Shown here piece after piece: positions 1 through 14,300 of a stretch of DNA of 64,000 bases. Every line of letters starts with the position of its first letter. Position 1 is the stretch's first letter. Source of the DNA: Eumeta japonica (lineage: Eukaryota > Arthropoda > Insecta > Lepidoptera > Psychidae); the NCBI GenBank assembly GCA_005406025.1, contig BGZK01001454.1:62001-126000 (forward strand), read 5' to 3'. Made by a program: the position numbers and the translations under genes. Below the pieces are notes generated by a model. That model was not told the origin of the DNA. It was given only the letters and a program-made list of their open reading frames with translations, and did no database searches.

Positions 1-255
1 TACATAAGGAAATAGAACATAGCTCATTTGGCCCGAAATTGTTTGTAGACCATTTTAAGCTGTATATAATATTATAAATGTATGCATGACTGTTTACAAG
101 TAGGCCCATGCGCAATATCTGGATTTATTGTAATCAAATTTATATAGAGGTAGATTGTCTTCGTATAGGATATATGATACCTTTTATTAAAATATAAAAT
201 ATACAGGATTTATATATATATATAAATCCCTATATTTTATATATATATATAAATA

Positions 256-318
<63 letters not shown>

Positions 319-2275
319 CCCTGTAAAAATTATTTATTCTTACTATTATCAATGTCCAATAAAGGTAGATTATAGTCATCGAGACCACTATTAAAATAAT
401 AATAAAACCCTAGACTCGACAGTGGAATCAGAATTGGCATCGAGAAAACGACCGTAATCGGGTTGATTTATGCCATAAAACATCTTAACAAATATTTTAT
501 TTACGTTCACATAGTTTTCTGATAAGGATATTAAAGCTTAAACGTGGTACCGAGTGATGTAAATAGCCTCTGCATTCGTGCTGGTTGACGATTATTAAGG
601 GTGTAATGAATGTCAACTGCTCCTGCTTTATGTACTTCTGAAGGACCTGAGGCGTCCTTAAAATATTATTTGAGGTTTATTTGGTTCAATACGAACTGAT
701 TGAGGTAACTGAGCCTATTCCCTCTGTCTTGTCGCTGCATGTTTTTATGGCATTTATTTGGAACGAACAATTTTATAATGTTTTGGAAACTATTACCAGG
801 TATAATAAGTTTCACTTGACATTTTTTTTTTGCCATTTTTCTGTTCAACTTATCAGAACATTTTAAAGTCTAACAGTAATGTTTCAAACTCTTATTTGAA
901 ATAAATAACTGTTAAAGTGAAAAACTAAATACGTCAAAATACGTTGTTTTAACTTCTCGATTGGCTGTTGGCTAAGTTAATTTTAAAGATATTAACATTT
1001 GTGACATTAACTTATAGTCATTAATACCAATATTTATAAGACTACCGTTATTTGGACATTTTTAATTTTAACAGTTAATAGGTAACTATTGCAAATGAGA
1101 GTTCGAAGCGCACACTACTACATCAATAATTCCAAGAATAACTCGTGTAACACTCTTCGTTGCGAAACTATGCCTATTTTTTTGTAGTATATAGTGAATT
1201 TTAAGACACTTTTCTGACCTCCTCACCGGTTAATAACGCACAATTGCGTTAAAGCTTTAAATAATGAACAGGAAATATTCATTTATCTATTCTTAGAATA
1301 TACTCGTTATTTTTCATTATAAACCTTAAGGCCACGAAGTATGCAAAATTATTAGGCGACCTCAAAAATGGTTCACCATTAACTCTGGCGGGACCTTTAA
1401 TATGGAAGTCTTTATAAAAAGGTTTTCACATTAAAGCAATGCTAATTTTAAATTTACTTCTAGCGGTAGTAAAGAAATATCTTGTCTATATGTATACTTT
1501 AAAATCAAACACATAATAAAACTTGTTACTGTTGATTTTTAAATATTCATGCCTATTGTTTAGATTTTTCAATGCAGAATGCAAAAAATAAAGTTGTACG
1601 TTTTACAGACTTTTTTCTGTTCATCGAATTTTACCACGTTGCTTATTTCTATAAAGAAACAGACTAAACCATGTTTTGTTTCCATATTATTTTTTCAGAG
1701 TTTTTTTCTACAATATTTTAAAATTACTCTTTTGGATTATTCGTTTATTTTGAAGAAGTCAAATTAAATTATTCTATACTCTTATTAGTACTAAATATCT
1801 TTTTTTTTTATAGTAATCAATAAGCACATACAAAACAAAATTTCGCTGTTCCGCAAAATGGCGTTTTACAAAATCTCTTCTTTGGTCAAAATCTCAATGT
1901 AGTTGTTTTATGTTGCCACCAACTTTCTTTTAATATGCTTTTTTTAATTTCTTTTTGTAATACTTTCATAACATTTAAATTTTTATTTACTAATACTTTT
2001 TATTTATATAACATTAAAATATATTTACGTTATATAGAAAACAATTATAACAATATTTACTTTTCTTGTTATATCTATTTTAGTAGAACGACCTATAAAA
2101 TTTAAATCCGATGTACAATTTGTTTATAATGACAACTTTTATGCCCCCTACATATGCTTAAACCACGATTGATTTGTTGATTTGAAAGGTACTGTTGACA
2201 TTTGTTGACCCAGCTGTTTGAAAATAGTTCGTAGCTTTCGTATTTTGCCAGAAATTGTGTTTGTTAATATTTAAA
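1..2275. other. AT-rich upstream region of the zinc-finger gene
   Basis: No coding region is supported here. The stretch lies 5' of the zinc-finger start codon and should hold its promoter and 5' UTR, but I see no distinctive core-promoter motif. Open frames in it are short and of simple composition. The only notable feature is the (TA)n tract listed separately. Confidence 0.4.
200..316. repeat. (TA)n microsatellite with flanking palindrome
   Basis: Nearly uninterrupted TA dinucleotides run from about 240 to 315. The flanks carry the same short phrase in both orientations (ataaatccct on each side), so the block can fold on itself. This is simple-sequence DNA. Confidence 0.8.
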
Positions 2276-2333
2276 ATGGATAAATGTGAGGAATATATGT
2301 GTCCACATTGTGTACAACATTTTAAAAAAGAAA
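2276..2333 (+). CDS. Zinc-finger gene exon 1 (start codon)
   Basis: The ATG lies in the context TTAAAATGG, with A at -3 and G at +4. Nineteen codons encode CPHC, the first half of finger 1, and then a strong donor GTAAGT begins at 2334. The exon ends in phase 1, and the next exon supplies the H-X4-H half in frame. Confidence 0.8.
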
Positions 2334-5300
2334 GTAAGTACAATGTTATGGCTTATAAGCTAAGGGCATTCAATAAATCCTAGGTATAAAAACAAAATCA
2401 TAGAAATGTGGATGTATTTTTTATTTGTAGTGCAATACAATTATTAGATCTGGCTAATTTTTTTTTAATCCGTATGGAACTAGATTTCATTTTGTCTGTC
2501 AAAATATTCATAAGTCGCCTTCAGTATTTCATCTTCGTCAAAATCTTCTCCCTTCATCTTCTAGCTTCCTTCAGATCTTTTTTCTAGTGGATTAAAGGAT
2601 TTTCAATCCATTTGTAGTGGCTAATTCAATAATGTTATTCTGCACATCAGTATACGTATGCGAGAATTGTGATAAACCTAAACATTAAGACTAAATTTTG
2701 TCCTTATAGTTTGTAAATAATGAGGTGAAAAAACATTATTCATTTCATTATGCTCTAGTGTAGGTAAAATAACTGCTCAATGAAACTACATATTAGTAAT
2801 CAAGTTCGAAATGTCTTACTTTTATAATACACTGAAAAAGGTCCTTATTCGCGGGTGTTATATTTCGTGAATATGCCGCTAATACAAAAACTATGAAAAT
2901 AGAATGGTTATTTGTATGGGATTATAAAATATACGAAAATAAATCCAGATAAAATCAATTTAATTAGTTTTTATTAATCTCTTTCCATTAATATTATCAG
3001 GATTAGCCAATGGTTTCAAGAATTTAGTAATGTTTTGTTGTTTTGCCACTTTTAACTTTGCAATTTTTTATGGATCACATAGTTGGTTCATTGACATTGG
3101 AAGAGTGGAAAATTGATGCAAATGACTCATTTAGGCATAAATGATAGAACATTTCTATTTTTACTTTAAGCAGCAACACTTTTTTCATGGCAGAATTTTT
3201 TTTTTATCAATTTAGTCGACATTATAAATTAGCAACAAAGCATGTGTGATTTGACTGTATATATATATAATGTATAAGCATTACAACAACTGACAAATTA
3301 AAGAAATAAAACATAGATTGTAGTAATGGTAGGCTTTTATCAAGGAACATAGTAACATGTGTAATACAAAAATATGCTTTAATTGGTGTCAATAAGTTAC
3401 GTTTTATATTGTGATTAGCTCATTTAATTCTACTCTGACAAAGCTGCCTCGGCATGCATCAAAAGATGCTGATGCATTAACAAAAAATAGCAAATCATTT
3501 TAAAATACTGACTAAATCCAAGCAAAAGAAAAATTTTAGCCACAAATAATGGAATTTCATCACGATTTCTTAACCTGCGAATAGTTAAAACATGAATAAG
3601 GCAACCATGAATAAGGAGCTTTTTTTTTTAAAATAGTTTGGTCATCACAAACTCTTGAGTGTGTAGAAAAATAATTGCCGTATAAAACTGTAATATTCAA
3701 ACTCAAGCTCATAACTTTTGTCATTGAATTTATGATAGTAAAAACCAGACAAATTTTTAACCTCAACATGTTCAGAATGAACCAAATAATGTCTTTTTTA
3801 TTGTCTACTTCCAGCAGTTATTTCCAGGCTGAATAAAAATATAGAAAGTTGAAAAGTTAATTACGTAATTTCTATAATTAAAAGGAGGGTTGAATTAAAA
3901 AAAAATAAGAATTTAAATAAAAATGAATTATATAAAAGTCCTAACACCAGCAGTCATAAACAATACTTTTCAAATATTTTGTTTATTATATTTAATTTTT
4001 ATATAATAAATTTTAAATACATAATAGCTAGTACAGTTGAAATACTGAGAAAATAATAAATTTAATAATACAGAGCGAAGTAACACTGAATAACAATGCT
4101 ACATTTTTATATTATTAAATTTATTATATAAAATGCAAATAATTTATATATAAATTTAAAACAAAAATGAATGTGCAAATTATTTTATGTAATGAACGTA
4201 AGTGAACTTTTACATACGTGGGGCACTCTATAAGTTTCTGAAACTGGCCACCTACATAAACAATATTTGAAAAGTACATTATATATTTGAAAATGGAACT
4301 TTTTGGCTGTAGAATACAATTTGTTTCATCTAACTATCAATCATTCTTACATTAGGGCATCATTGAAAAAACTGTCTCCATCACTGATTTTCATGAAAAT
4401 TTTCATAGTTTGATTTTCTATGATTTTAAGTATAATTTGACAACTATTTATAACTGGTTCGCTGAATTCAAGCATGGTCATCTCAATCTCAATAACAAAT
4501 TTTATGATGGTCGCCTTTTCACCACTGAGAACAACAAAAACATTGGATGTTGTACGCCATATGATTGAAACAGACAGGTGTGACCCACCATGAGATTCAG
4601 GCATCCTTAGGTATAGGAATGAGACATAGCCAAATAGAATCAATTTCACACAAACATTTGGAAAAACTGTGCCTGCGGTGGATCCCACACAATTTGACTG
4701 AGGCTCAAAAAGTGGACCACATCACTTGATGCAATACCATGCTTACCAGGTTTAAGGAAAGGGTGTCAAATTTGGTGTGGGTCATAGTAACAGAGGACGA
4801 AACATGGATTTATTGCTATGACTTCAAAACAAAGCAGCAATCGACCGTATGGGTCTATTGAGATGAGCTGAAACAAACCAAAGTGACGCGTGAGCTAAGT
4901 GCCTCTAAGCGGATGATTGCTTCTTTTTTTAGTAAAACTGGACACATGGCTACTGTTGCTTTAAAGAACTGTTGTACCTTGAATAGTGATTGGTACAGGA
5001 CCATTTGTTTGCCGGAAGTTGTTGACGAAATATGTAAATGTCGTATCAACTTGCACTGTGATAATGCCAGTTCTCAATTGGCCAAACAGACAAATAAATT
5101 TTGGAAGGAGCAAAATGTAGAACTTTCGTTTTACTATACATAAATCAATCCCGCATATAGTTTTGACCTGGCTCTTTGTACCTTTTTTTTTATTCAAAGA
5201 AATTGCGAACCAATTTTGCAGTCAATGATTTTCATCATCAGAAGAAACTGTTAAAGAGTATGAAAAATATGTTTCCAAGGACACCAGGGAGGAGTGGTGT

Positions 5301-8300
5301 AAATGTTTTCAAAATAGGTTTATTGATATGAAAAAGTGCATTTATGCTATTAGAGAATATTTTTAGAAACATGAAATTCATTTTTGATCATTCATAGTAA
5401 TTTTTTTCATCGATTCCAGAAATTTTTAGTGCACCCTACGTATTCCAATGAGCATTAGCTTTGTTGTCAATGGGTACTAAGATTATTATGTTGTTGTTAT
5501 TGTTGTATATATTACTGTTATCAGCCTTTAATTTATACATACCGTTATTAACCAAATAAGTCATAGAAGTTTGCATTAAACAAAAAAAAAAGTTTAAAAG
5601 CAGAACCTTAAAAAAATTATTCAAATAAAATATTTCGATTTTTTTATTTAAGCCCTTTATCACGTGGCAACTATGTGGGGCTTTGGTTGACTGATGCATT
5701 ATGCCACATGCAGCGTTGATAACAATAAAAGCCTAAAATCGATTCATGTTGCTAGCTCTATGTACTTTTGAGTACCCATATGGTTATAATTATTTCAAAA
5801 CAATGTGTCACACTCTATGACTTGTGCAAATAATTTGCATAGCATTTTGATCAGTCACCAAATGTTAATATTATGATATGAAAATTAGTAAGTGCAAGTA
5901 TTTATTAATAATGGATATTACAGTACAATCTCTACATATCTCTCTTGCTTCACTGATATCTATTAATCTTTTCTTGCGAGCTCATTAGATTCGAGTGCTT
6001 GAAAATTGGCCCTTTTGAAGCTACCAAGTCAAAATGGCAGAAACGGAACCCTTATAGTTTCGTCATGTCTGTTTGTCCATCCATGTGTCACAGGCATTTT
6101 AATCAGAAACTACGAGACATATAATGATGAAATTGATAGTATAGGTGTCTTGTATAAGTCACTACTTAGTTTGGTAATTAAATAACAAAAATAAACATTT
6201 CTAGGGGGAGCATTCCATACATGCAATACAATTTATTTTTTTTTCAAAATTTCTCAACCAAGATCAATGTGTAGCACATATTTTGATAGTTTTTTTAAAA
6301 ACACTTTATGGTTTCTAAGCAATTTTTCTAGTGACGTGAATAATTTCAGAAATTATCACTTCGAAAGTAGCAGAAATTATGTCCACCCCCCCCTCTATTT
6401 TCTAAATCGTAAGTCCAAAAATATGAGAAAAAAATTACATGGTACCGCTTAATGATCTCTTTCAACGAAAATTATTTTAAACATGATCGAATATACTGCC
6501 TTTGAGTTATTGCCTAAAAATGAGCTTAAGAAAAGGACATAAGATCCATGAAGATCTACTCTTTTGCTGATGCACTATAGTTTATACTAGTTGAATAGTA
6601 GTAGTTGACATACCTACTTGTTTTTCTAGTTATAGGCGACTAAAGTGCCTACAATTTTTCTGTGCAGAAAACATGGATAAAGTAACAACATACTTCATCT
6701 GTAGTGTACTTCTTTGTAATAATGGTTTCAGAACCCAATAATGAGCATGGTCCGACATGCTCTTGGCCATTTTCTTGAGCTAAAATGCCACCAATTGAGT
6801 GCATAGAATTTTCTAGGCAACCCTTACTGACTTTTCCATCACACGCGTTCGCCCTGTAATGTTGTTTTGTCAATCTACTTTTATTCACCATTGCCATTTT
6901 CCAGATGGCCAAACCTCCGCAACATACCTTTTTGTGCTCTAGCCACTACATATTCTTTCAAAACACATCACTTTCTGAGATAACGGTTCTTACATCTATA
7001 TTTCAAACATATCAGACATGTGCATTTCCACTGCATTGATTCTATTTTCACTACCATACATAAGAGTTGGGACCTATTATAAATAGGTAAAAAGAATTGC
7101 ATAAGATACTTTTTTTTATTAATAATAACAAGAAAGGCTCCATTCATTTTATCTCTCGCATACACTTTACTTTAAATATGTATCTCTGTCATGTTTACCA
7201 TTATTTGTAAATAGCTACCCAAGTACACAAACTTTTTCACTTGTCAAGTCTCTCATCTTCTATACATAATAATAATAGTGATAATTCACGCCTATTACCC
7301 AGAAAGGTAGACAGAGACTATAGATTTCCACATGGTACAGTCTTTCCTTATAACTCTTGCCTCACTGACATTCATCAATCTTTTCATGCAAGCTCGTCGG
7401 TTTCGGACGCTTAAAATTTGGCCCTTTTTTAATATGCCACCAATATGGTCTGCATAGGATCTTCTAGGGTGACTCTTGCAGACCTTTCTATTACACACAT
7501 TCGCTTTATAGATTTCTTTTGTGAGTCTACTTTATTTTTTTTGGTTCGAGGAAGTGGAAATCTTCACGGACGAAAGATACCCGGTCACGCGACCTAGAGA
7601 CCGGGTTATATGGGATTTTTACCCTCTAAAACCACTCCCTTGGGGTAACTCTAATGTAAAGCTTATGTGTCCGGCGCGGAGATAATTTGTTTTGGCGGGC
7701 GGGTGAAGCGAATAATAACAAAGTTTGGGGACTTCACGTCGCGTGGGAAAATAATAATTAATTATTAATTGGGCTTACCGGCCCAGTATGGGGTTTAAGG
7801 GAGATAAATTTTAATCGGGTTAAGATTTATTATTTTAGATCGCCTCTACGAGTGAGGCGTGTTCAATAGGTGAAATCAATTTTTCCGTCGAGTTTGCGGC
7901 GGCGCGAAATTTTTTCGCGATGAGAAATCAAGTGACGGCAGCGACGATGATGAAATGGTCACCTCTAGCATCAACACCGCGTCTTCATCTATTTCACGTC
8001 ACCCATTACGATTTAATGGAAGAAGTTGAATCATTATTTTTTTCTTATATTCTACATTAAACTCTACACTGAATCCAACATGTTTATTTATATTTATCAA
8101 TGTACGTAGCATTAACCAATATACGAAACCGTAAGCGAAAAGATCGTTTAAAAATGAAACAATAGGCCTAATACTTCCTTGCGCGAGTGTATCCATGCGC
8201 AAAGTTACTCTTTCTACTTTCTTTCAGCGCTCTTTTTACGTGACGCGGCCTGTAATTGTTTTAAGTCGTCCGCCGTGGACGTCTGGTTCTGTTTTGCTGC

Positions 8301-11300
8301 GGGCAGGACGCTGCGCGGTCTAGCCTCTGCGCGGGCGTAACTTAGAGTGGTTGAGACTACGCGAGCGCTTGGCGCGACGCGCCCTTCTCGGGCGGGGGGG
8401 CTCTTTTTGGAGAGCATGCGGGCATCTTAGGAAATTTGTCGTGTGGCCTTTTTGCTTACATAGGACGCAGGCAGGTGGACTGTCTGTGTCCTTGTTGCGT
8501 GTGCATTGCGTTGTGCCGTGGTTAGGCATTTAACGCAGCGCGCAGGATTAAAACAATGTTTGGGACGAGTGTCGTCAGTCTACTTTCATTCATCCTTTCC
8601 AGATAACCAAACCACCGCCATATACCTCTTTCTACTCAAGACACTACATCGTCCTTCAAACCACACCGCTCTCTAACATCATTGTTTCTATATCTATTTT
8701 TCCGAGACACTCCACGCATATTACGCAGCTATCGCATCTCCACTGTTTTGATCCTACTTTAATTTTTGTTCTGCCATACCCAGCTTTCACTACCATACAT
8801 AAACTTAAGGATTAGGATACCATTATGGATTGGCAAGCGCATTTGTCGTGAGATGCTTTTTACTATTCCTAATAGCGAGCAACGCCCCATTCACTTCATT
8901 TCCCGCATTCTCTCTTCTTTAGATATGTCTGTCATGTTTACCATCATTTGTAAACAGACTACTCCAGTATACAAATTCTTTCACTTGTTCGACTTTCTAA
9001 ACTTTTCTGCAATGTTTGACAGAGAAAATATACAGCCCATCCCATTTCGAAATCCCGCTTGTACGTTCTAAATCTTGTTTTCAGTCTCATTCACAACTCT
9101 CGATAATGATTTTCGCATACAGTTTGCCAACGACGCTGAGGACGCTTATAGGGCGGTAATTTGTGCAAATTTGCCGTGACTATAGAGGGGTACAATATAT
9201 ATATACATAGGGATGGTTGAATTAGATGGTGTGAAACTAAAGTGAGATATACTCATAAGAATAGTTTCATCGGAATTGTTGAATTTTATAGCCGATGATG
9301 TACTCGCTTAAGTGTTGTCTATTACTTATTTTGCATCTCTAAACACTTGGCAACTGAACTTTACTCGCCTAGATAGATTGACAAATTTAACTAAGTATTA
9401 TATTTTAATAGTGCCATTTATAGTTTATATCATATATTACCATTATTGTTGAGAACCAGTAACAGCAATTATGTAATGGAATTCTTAATGTAATTAACTT
9501 AAAATTTCACAAATGGCACAAAATAGTGCAATTTTAATTTTTTCTTTTGTCTTACTTTTTTAATCTCTCCAGACAAAAGAAACAATAGATGCAAATCTTT
9601 ATCAAAAGAAAAAAATCATTGTAATTGTTAAGGCCATTTGCAGGTTCATCATGGCATATGTGTAAATATATATCTAAAAATTGCTCTTTTCATAATGTGT
9701 AAAATACAAACATCTCTAATCCTTAATTAAATTTTTTCAAATCACATCAACAACAAATGTTCAAAAGCAATGTCAAGTAGAGCATTAATATCAGTACATA
9801 TAAGGTTCCGCCGTTTTATGTCAATAAAATATTTGTTGTGAAAGAGTGGTAATTTAATTATAATCGAAGTATTGTCCATCACTAACAACTGCTTTTTTCC
9901 ATCTTTCAGGCAGCATTCAGATTCCAAGTCTGAAGAACTCCTTATCTTTTGAGGTTATCCACGAATCAACCCAATTTTTGGTATCTTCATATAATGTGAA
10001 CCGCTGCTTTGACGGAGCATGTGCCATTGACCGAAACAGATGATGGACGGCGCAATGTCTGGCGAATACGGCGGGTGGGGTAGTACTTCCCAATCAAGTG
10101 TTTTCAAATACTTTTTCACCGGATTCGCTACATGCAGCTGAGCATTATCATGTAGAAGAATAATTTTGTCGTGTCTGGAGTAGTATTGAGGGCGTATTTC
10201 CTTCAGAGCTCGGCTCAATCTCATCAATCGTGTTCGATATATAGTTCCAGTGATTGTTTCGCTTGGATTAAGTAACTCGTAATACATCACACCCAGCTGA
10301 TCCCACCACATGGAAAAAAACACATCATGAGTTTTTTCCATGAATATTCAGTTTTGCTGTGGATGTTGACGCGTGGCCAGGTAGTCCACATGATTTTCTT
10401 CTTTTTAGATTATCATAATGTATCCACTTTTCATCACCAGTAACAATTCGATGTAAAAAACTTCTTTTTTGTGTCTAGCTAGCAGCATTTCAGTCATGCA
10501 TAATCGGCGTTCGACATCTTTCGGCTTTAATTCGTACGGAACCCAATTACCTTGTTTATGAATCATCCCTAATGATTTTAAATGATGCGAGACTGCTTGT
10601 TGAGTGACTTCTAAAGTAAGTGCAAGTTCCTTTTATGTTTGAGACAAATCTTCCTCCAATTCTGCATCCTCACAAATTTTTGGCCTTCCACTGCAATCTT
10701 TGTCTTCTACGTCAAAATCACCATTTTTAAACTTTAGAAACCACTCACATGTTTTTTCACTCAAGACAGCCTCATTATATGCTTCTACGACCAATCAATG
10801 TGCCTCTGCTGCAGATTTTTTTAATTAAAGAAGTAAATTAAAAATTCCCGCAAATGACACTAATTTGGCTCAAATTTAAACATTTTTGGATAAAAAAAAT
10901 ATGCTAATATGGACTTAATAATATGATAGGATTATGTTGTTCTTGAGTGAGCAACCTAATTTTTAAGGCGTTTATCATCTAAGAATTTTAATGTAAACGT
11001 CGTGCCATGCCATCTCTCTCAAAACGGCGGAAACTTATTTGTACTCCTAATATGTTGACATGAAAAACTATATTCCATATATCCCCCACACAAAACTCAA
11101 TATTCTCAATTTTTGATGATGCTATAAAAGATGAAAATGACACTATTTTAGCACTATGCTTAAGTTTGACATAAAATTGGCTGCAACTATATATACATCA
11201 ATGTGCACCTAATCCTTCCTATTCAATCCCATATCCAAACTGCTTGAAAGACTAGGACTGTTGCAAATAATTATTGTGTTTAAAATTAATCTTCTCCAAG

Positions 11301-14300
11301 CTTCATACAATTGTCGGTGGTAGAACCACTATAACCAGCTTGTTAATATATGTGTATGCGTGCATGTGTGTTTTCAAAAACCTTTTATAAAAAAAAAATT
11401 GTGTGCCTATCCAGCACATATTTATGCATTAATTTTGTTACAGAATATTTGAATACACATTTAAAAAACATTCATCCCCAAGATGAAAATATTAGGAAAT
11501 CTTTATTTCCTTGTGAATACTGTCTATCATTTTTCAAAAATTTTCGGAGACTTCAAGTGCACAAAGGTCGCTATCATGTAAGTATTTTTATCAATGTATG
11601 CCAAATGAAACACATAATGTTCCAACATTTTATCCATCATCTATCTATAAATTAAGCTGTTATTTAAAAACTTTATTTAAGCTTATTGTATTGCTCAATA
11701 ATAAAATATGTTCTTCAGTGAAATTAGAGTATTGATCGTAAATCTGATTTTTGTTTATGATCAATGTCTTTATGAGCTATTATTATGAAAAAAAAAACAT
11801 TGTATTATACTATAATACTAACAACTTAGTATGCAATATTCTTTGTATTTCAAACTGTTTGTCAACTCTTGATATTTAGTTATTTAACTACTAAAAATTC
11901 AATAATAATATAAACTGATCAAAAACTAAATGCTTTTTATCAGCTTCAAAATTAATGAACTACGTTTATAAATTGAATAATTATTTATTAAAAAAAATTA
12001 AATTTATGTAAAGAATCCTTTCCCTTGCTCTATAAATGATATACTTATTGGTCTTGTTTATAAAATATAACTTTCATTACAGAGTTCTGAGAGCCAGATG
12101 CATGGAAAAGAACGCAGAAATTTTATTTGTAATTACTGTGGTAAAAAATGTTCACGTAAAAGTAAGTAATCTTTTTAGTATTCGTTTTAAATCCTCTATT
12201 TTGTACTTTCAATCGTTAATGTATCTGAATTATTATATCAATACTGTTATTTTCATGATTGCCAAATTGGTGGCATAAAAAAGTGCCAATTTTTAAGCAT
12301 CTGAAACTGATGAGCTTACATGAAAAGATTGATGGATGTTAGTTATGGAATAGAGATCTGTGGAAATTTTTAGTCTATACTATCCTTATGGGAAATAGGC
12401 ATGAATTTATATTATTTTTATAGTATTTTCCTTTTTTGAGAGTATTCTAATAGCTATTTTTTTTTTCTTTTGATTAATTTATAGAAAAAATCAGTTATTA
12501 ATATGTAAATAAACCATTGTTCATCATCATATACAATCTATAGCTATCCACTGTTACAAATAGACATCTTGGGTGCATTATTCTGTCTAATTTTCTATTT
12601 TGGTTAAGTAGAGCGTGTTTAGACCTATGGATATGTTAAAATCATTCAAATTCATGTCTACACATTCCACCCATCTTTATTTTATAACCATTTTTTGTTT
12701 TTCATCTTCATGATTCTTTGAATCAAAGCTTTAGAACGGTTTGATCAGTCATAATGTCAAATTCTATATGAATGTCCAGATAACATTGGTTCTAAAATCT
12801 AAAAGCCATGAAGCTTACATCAATACTGAGAAAATACTATGACTTCAACCACAGAACATAAAAAGAGAATAGAACTAGTATATTATGCTTCAAATAAAAG
12901 AACCAATGTATGTACTTAATAAGATACTGAAAGTTGAGTGTGACAGAAGAAACATTTAAGTAGAATCGTTGCAGTGGAGGGATATTAACCCTATGTAGTA
13001 TAAATAAATATAGGAGTAGCGATGTCAGAAAACAGTGCAATTTAAAAGAAGATGAAGTGACTGAACTTAAAAAGGTATGTTGCAGTGGTTTGACTATTTG
13101 AATAGGATGAATGACAGTAATCTGACGAAATAAAATCTATAGTGCGAATGTGTTTGGTGGAAGAGTCAATAAGCTGTGAAGATTTTATGTAGACTACATT
13201 GGCGGTATATGACAGTAGGGCAAAATTTTTGAGCATCATAAATTAAAAAGTTCCCATGATTTGATTGTTGATTATTGGCGAAATAAAAGGTGTATGCAAA
13301 AATGGTACTTTGTGGAGGTCTTTGTCTAACATTCTCTTGAATTATGTGAATTTATAAAGGAATTTTAAAAAATGTGTAGAAAAATTGTTTTTCTCTTAGA
13401 GTGACTCTATATTCAAACAAAGCAAATACAAAAACTTACACACCTATCTAATCTATACTAATATTATTAACGCGAAAGTTTGTATGGATGGGTGTTTGTT
13501 GCTCTTTCACGCAAAAACTACTGAATGGATTTGGATGACACTAGAATAATATATAACTTACACATCAGAATAACACATAGGCTATAATTTATAAAGATAT
13601 AGTGTGAATTATCCAAAATATAATGAGAAGTGTCATATAAGTAGGAAAAAAATCTGTTATCTGCGATCTGTTCTGGGGTGCGCCGCAAAAACCGTTGGAA
13701 TTACACGTATATAATGTATAATGGAAACGTTTATCTTAAATAGTGCTACAAGAAAGCCTGCGACTGCATATATCTGTCTTTTATGTGTAAGCCATTATCA
13801 CCAAAATAGTGAACCATAAATACAATGATAATTGATAATTTATTTCTAACGCACATTTGGTAGTAACAATTGATCCGTATATCAAAATAAATACTTTTAT
13901 CGCATCTGGTGTTTAAAGAGGATAAACTTTGTCTTTTACACTACATCATTTGGACAAATATTTGAATAGTTATGATGATAGACAAGCGAGTACGCGATAT
14001 TATGGTGCGGTCAGGCGGCAGGGTCAGACCATAAAGGTAGCAGGCATACATTTGAGCACGCAATGTTTTTCCCACGGCCAGTTCTATGTGGCTTGCTCAC
14101 GCGTTTCTAAATTGCAAAATCTGCATGTTTACACAGACCAAAATAAATCGTTTAATATAGTTTATAGGAGTCTATTGCAGTAACCACCTATAATCTTTGC
14201 ATTACCATCAATCATCACATACTTCCATACCTATCTATCCTTACAAACTATAGAGTTTATAATACCTATAATACATATTAGTGAGATCATCATAAAAAAT

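Larger units (their letters stand above)
2334..11443 (+). other. Intron 1, 9.1 kb, mostly mobile DNA
   Basis: It runs from donor GTAAGT to an acceptor ending TTACAG. It holds two dead mariners, LINE fragments with a nested jockey-like insertion, and otherwise AT-rich sequence in which no further exon is visible (2345-4214, 5443-5920, 9181-9788, 11050-11443). Confidence 0.7.

Noticed and set aside
2158..2343. Minus-strand 61-codon frame
   Set aside because: It is the shadow of zinc-finger exon 1 on the other strand.
4347..5197. Minus-strand frames opposite the first mariner
   Set aside because: They lie antisense to the transposase relic and show no domain.
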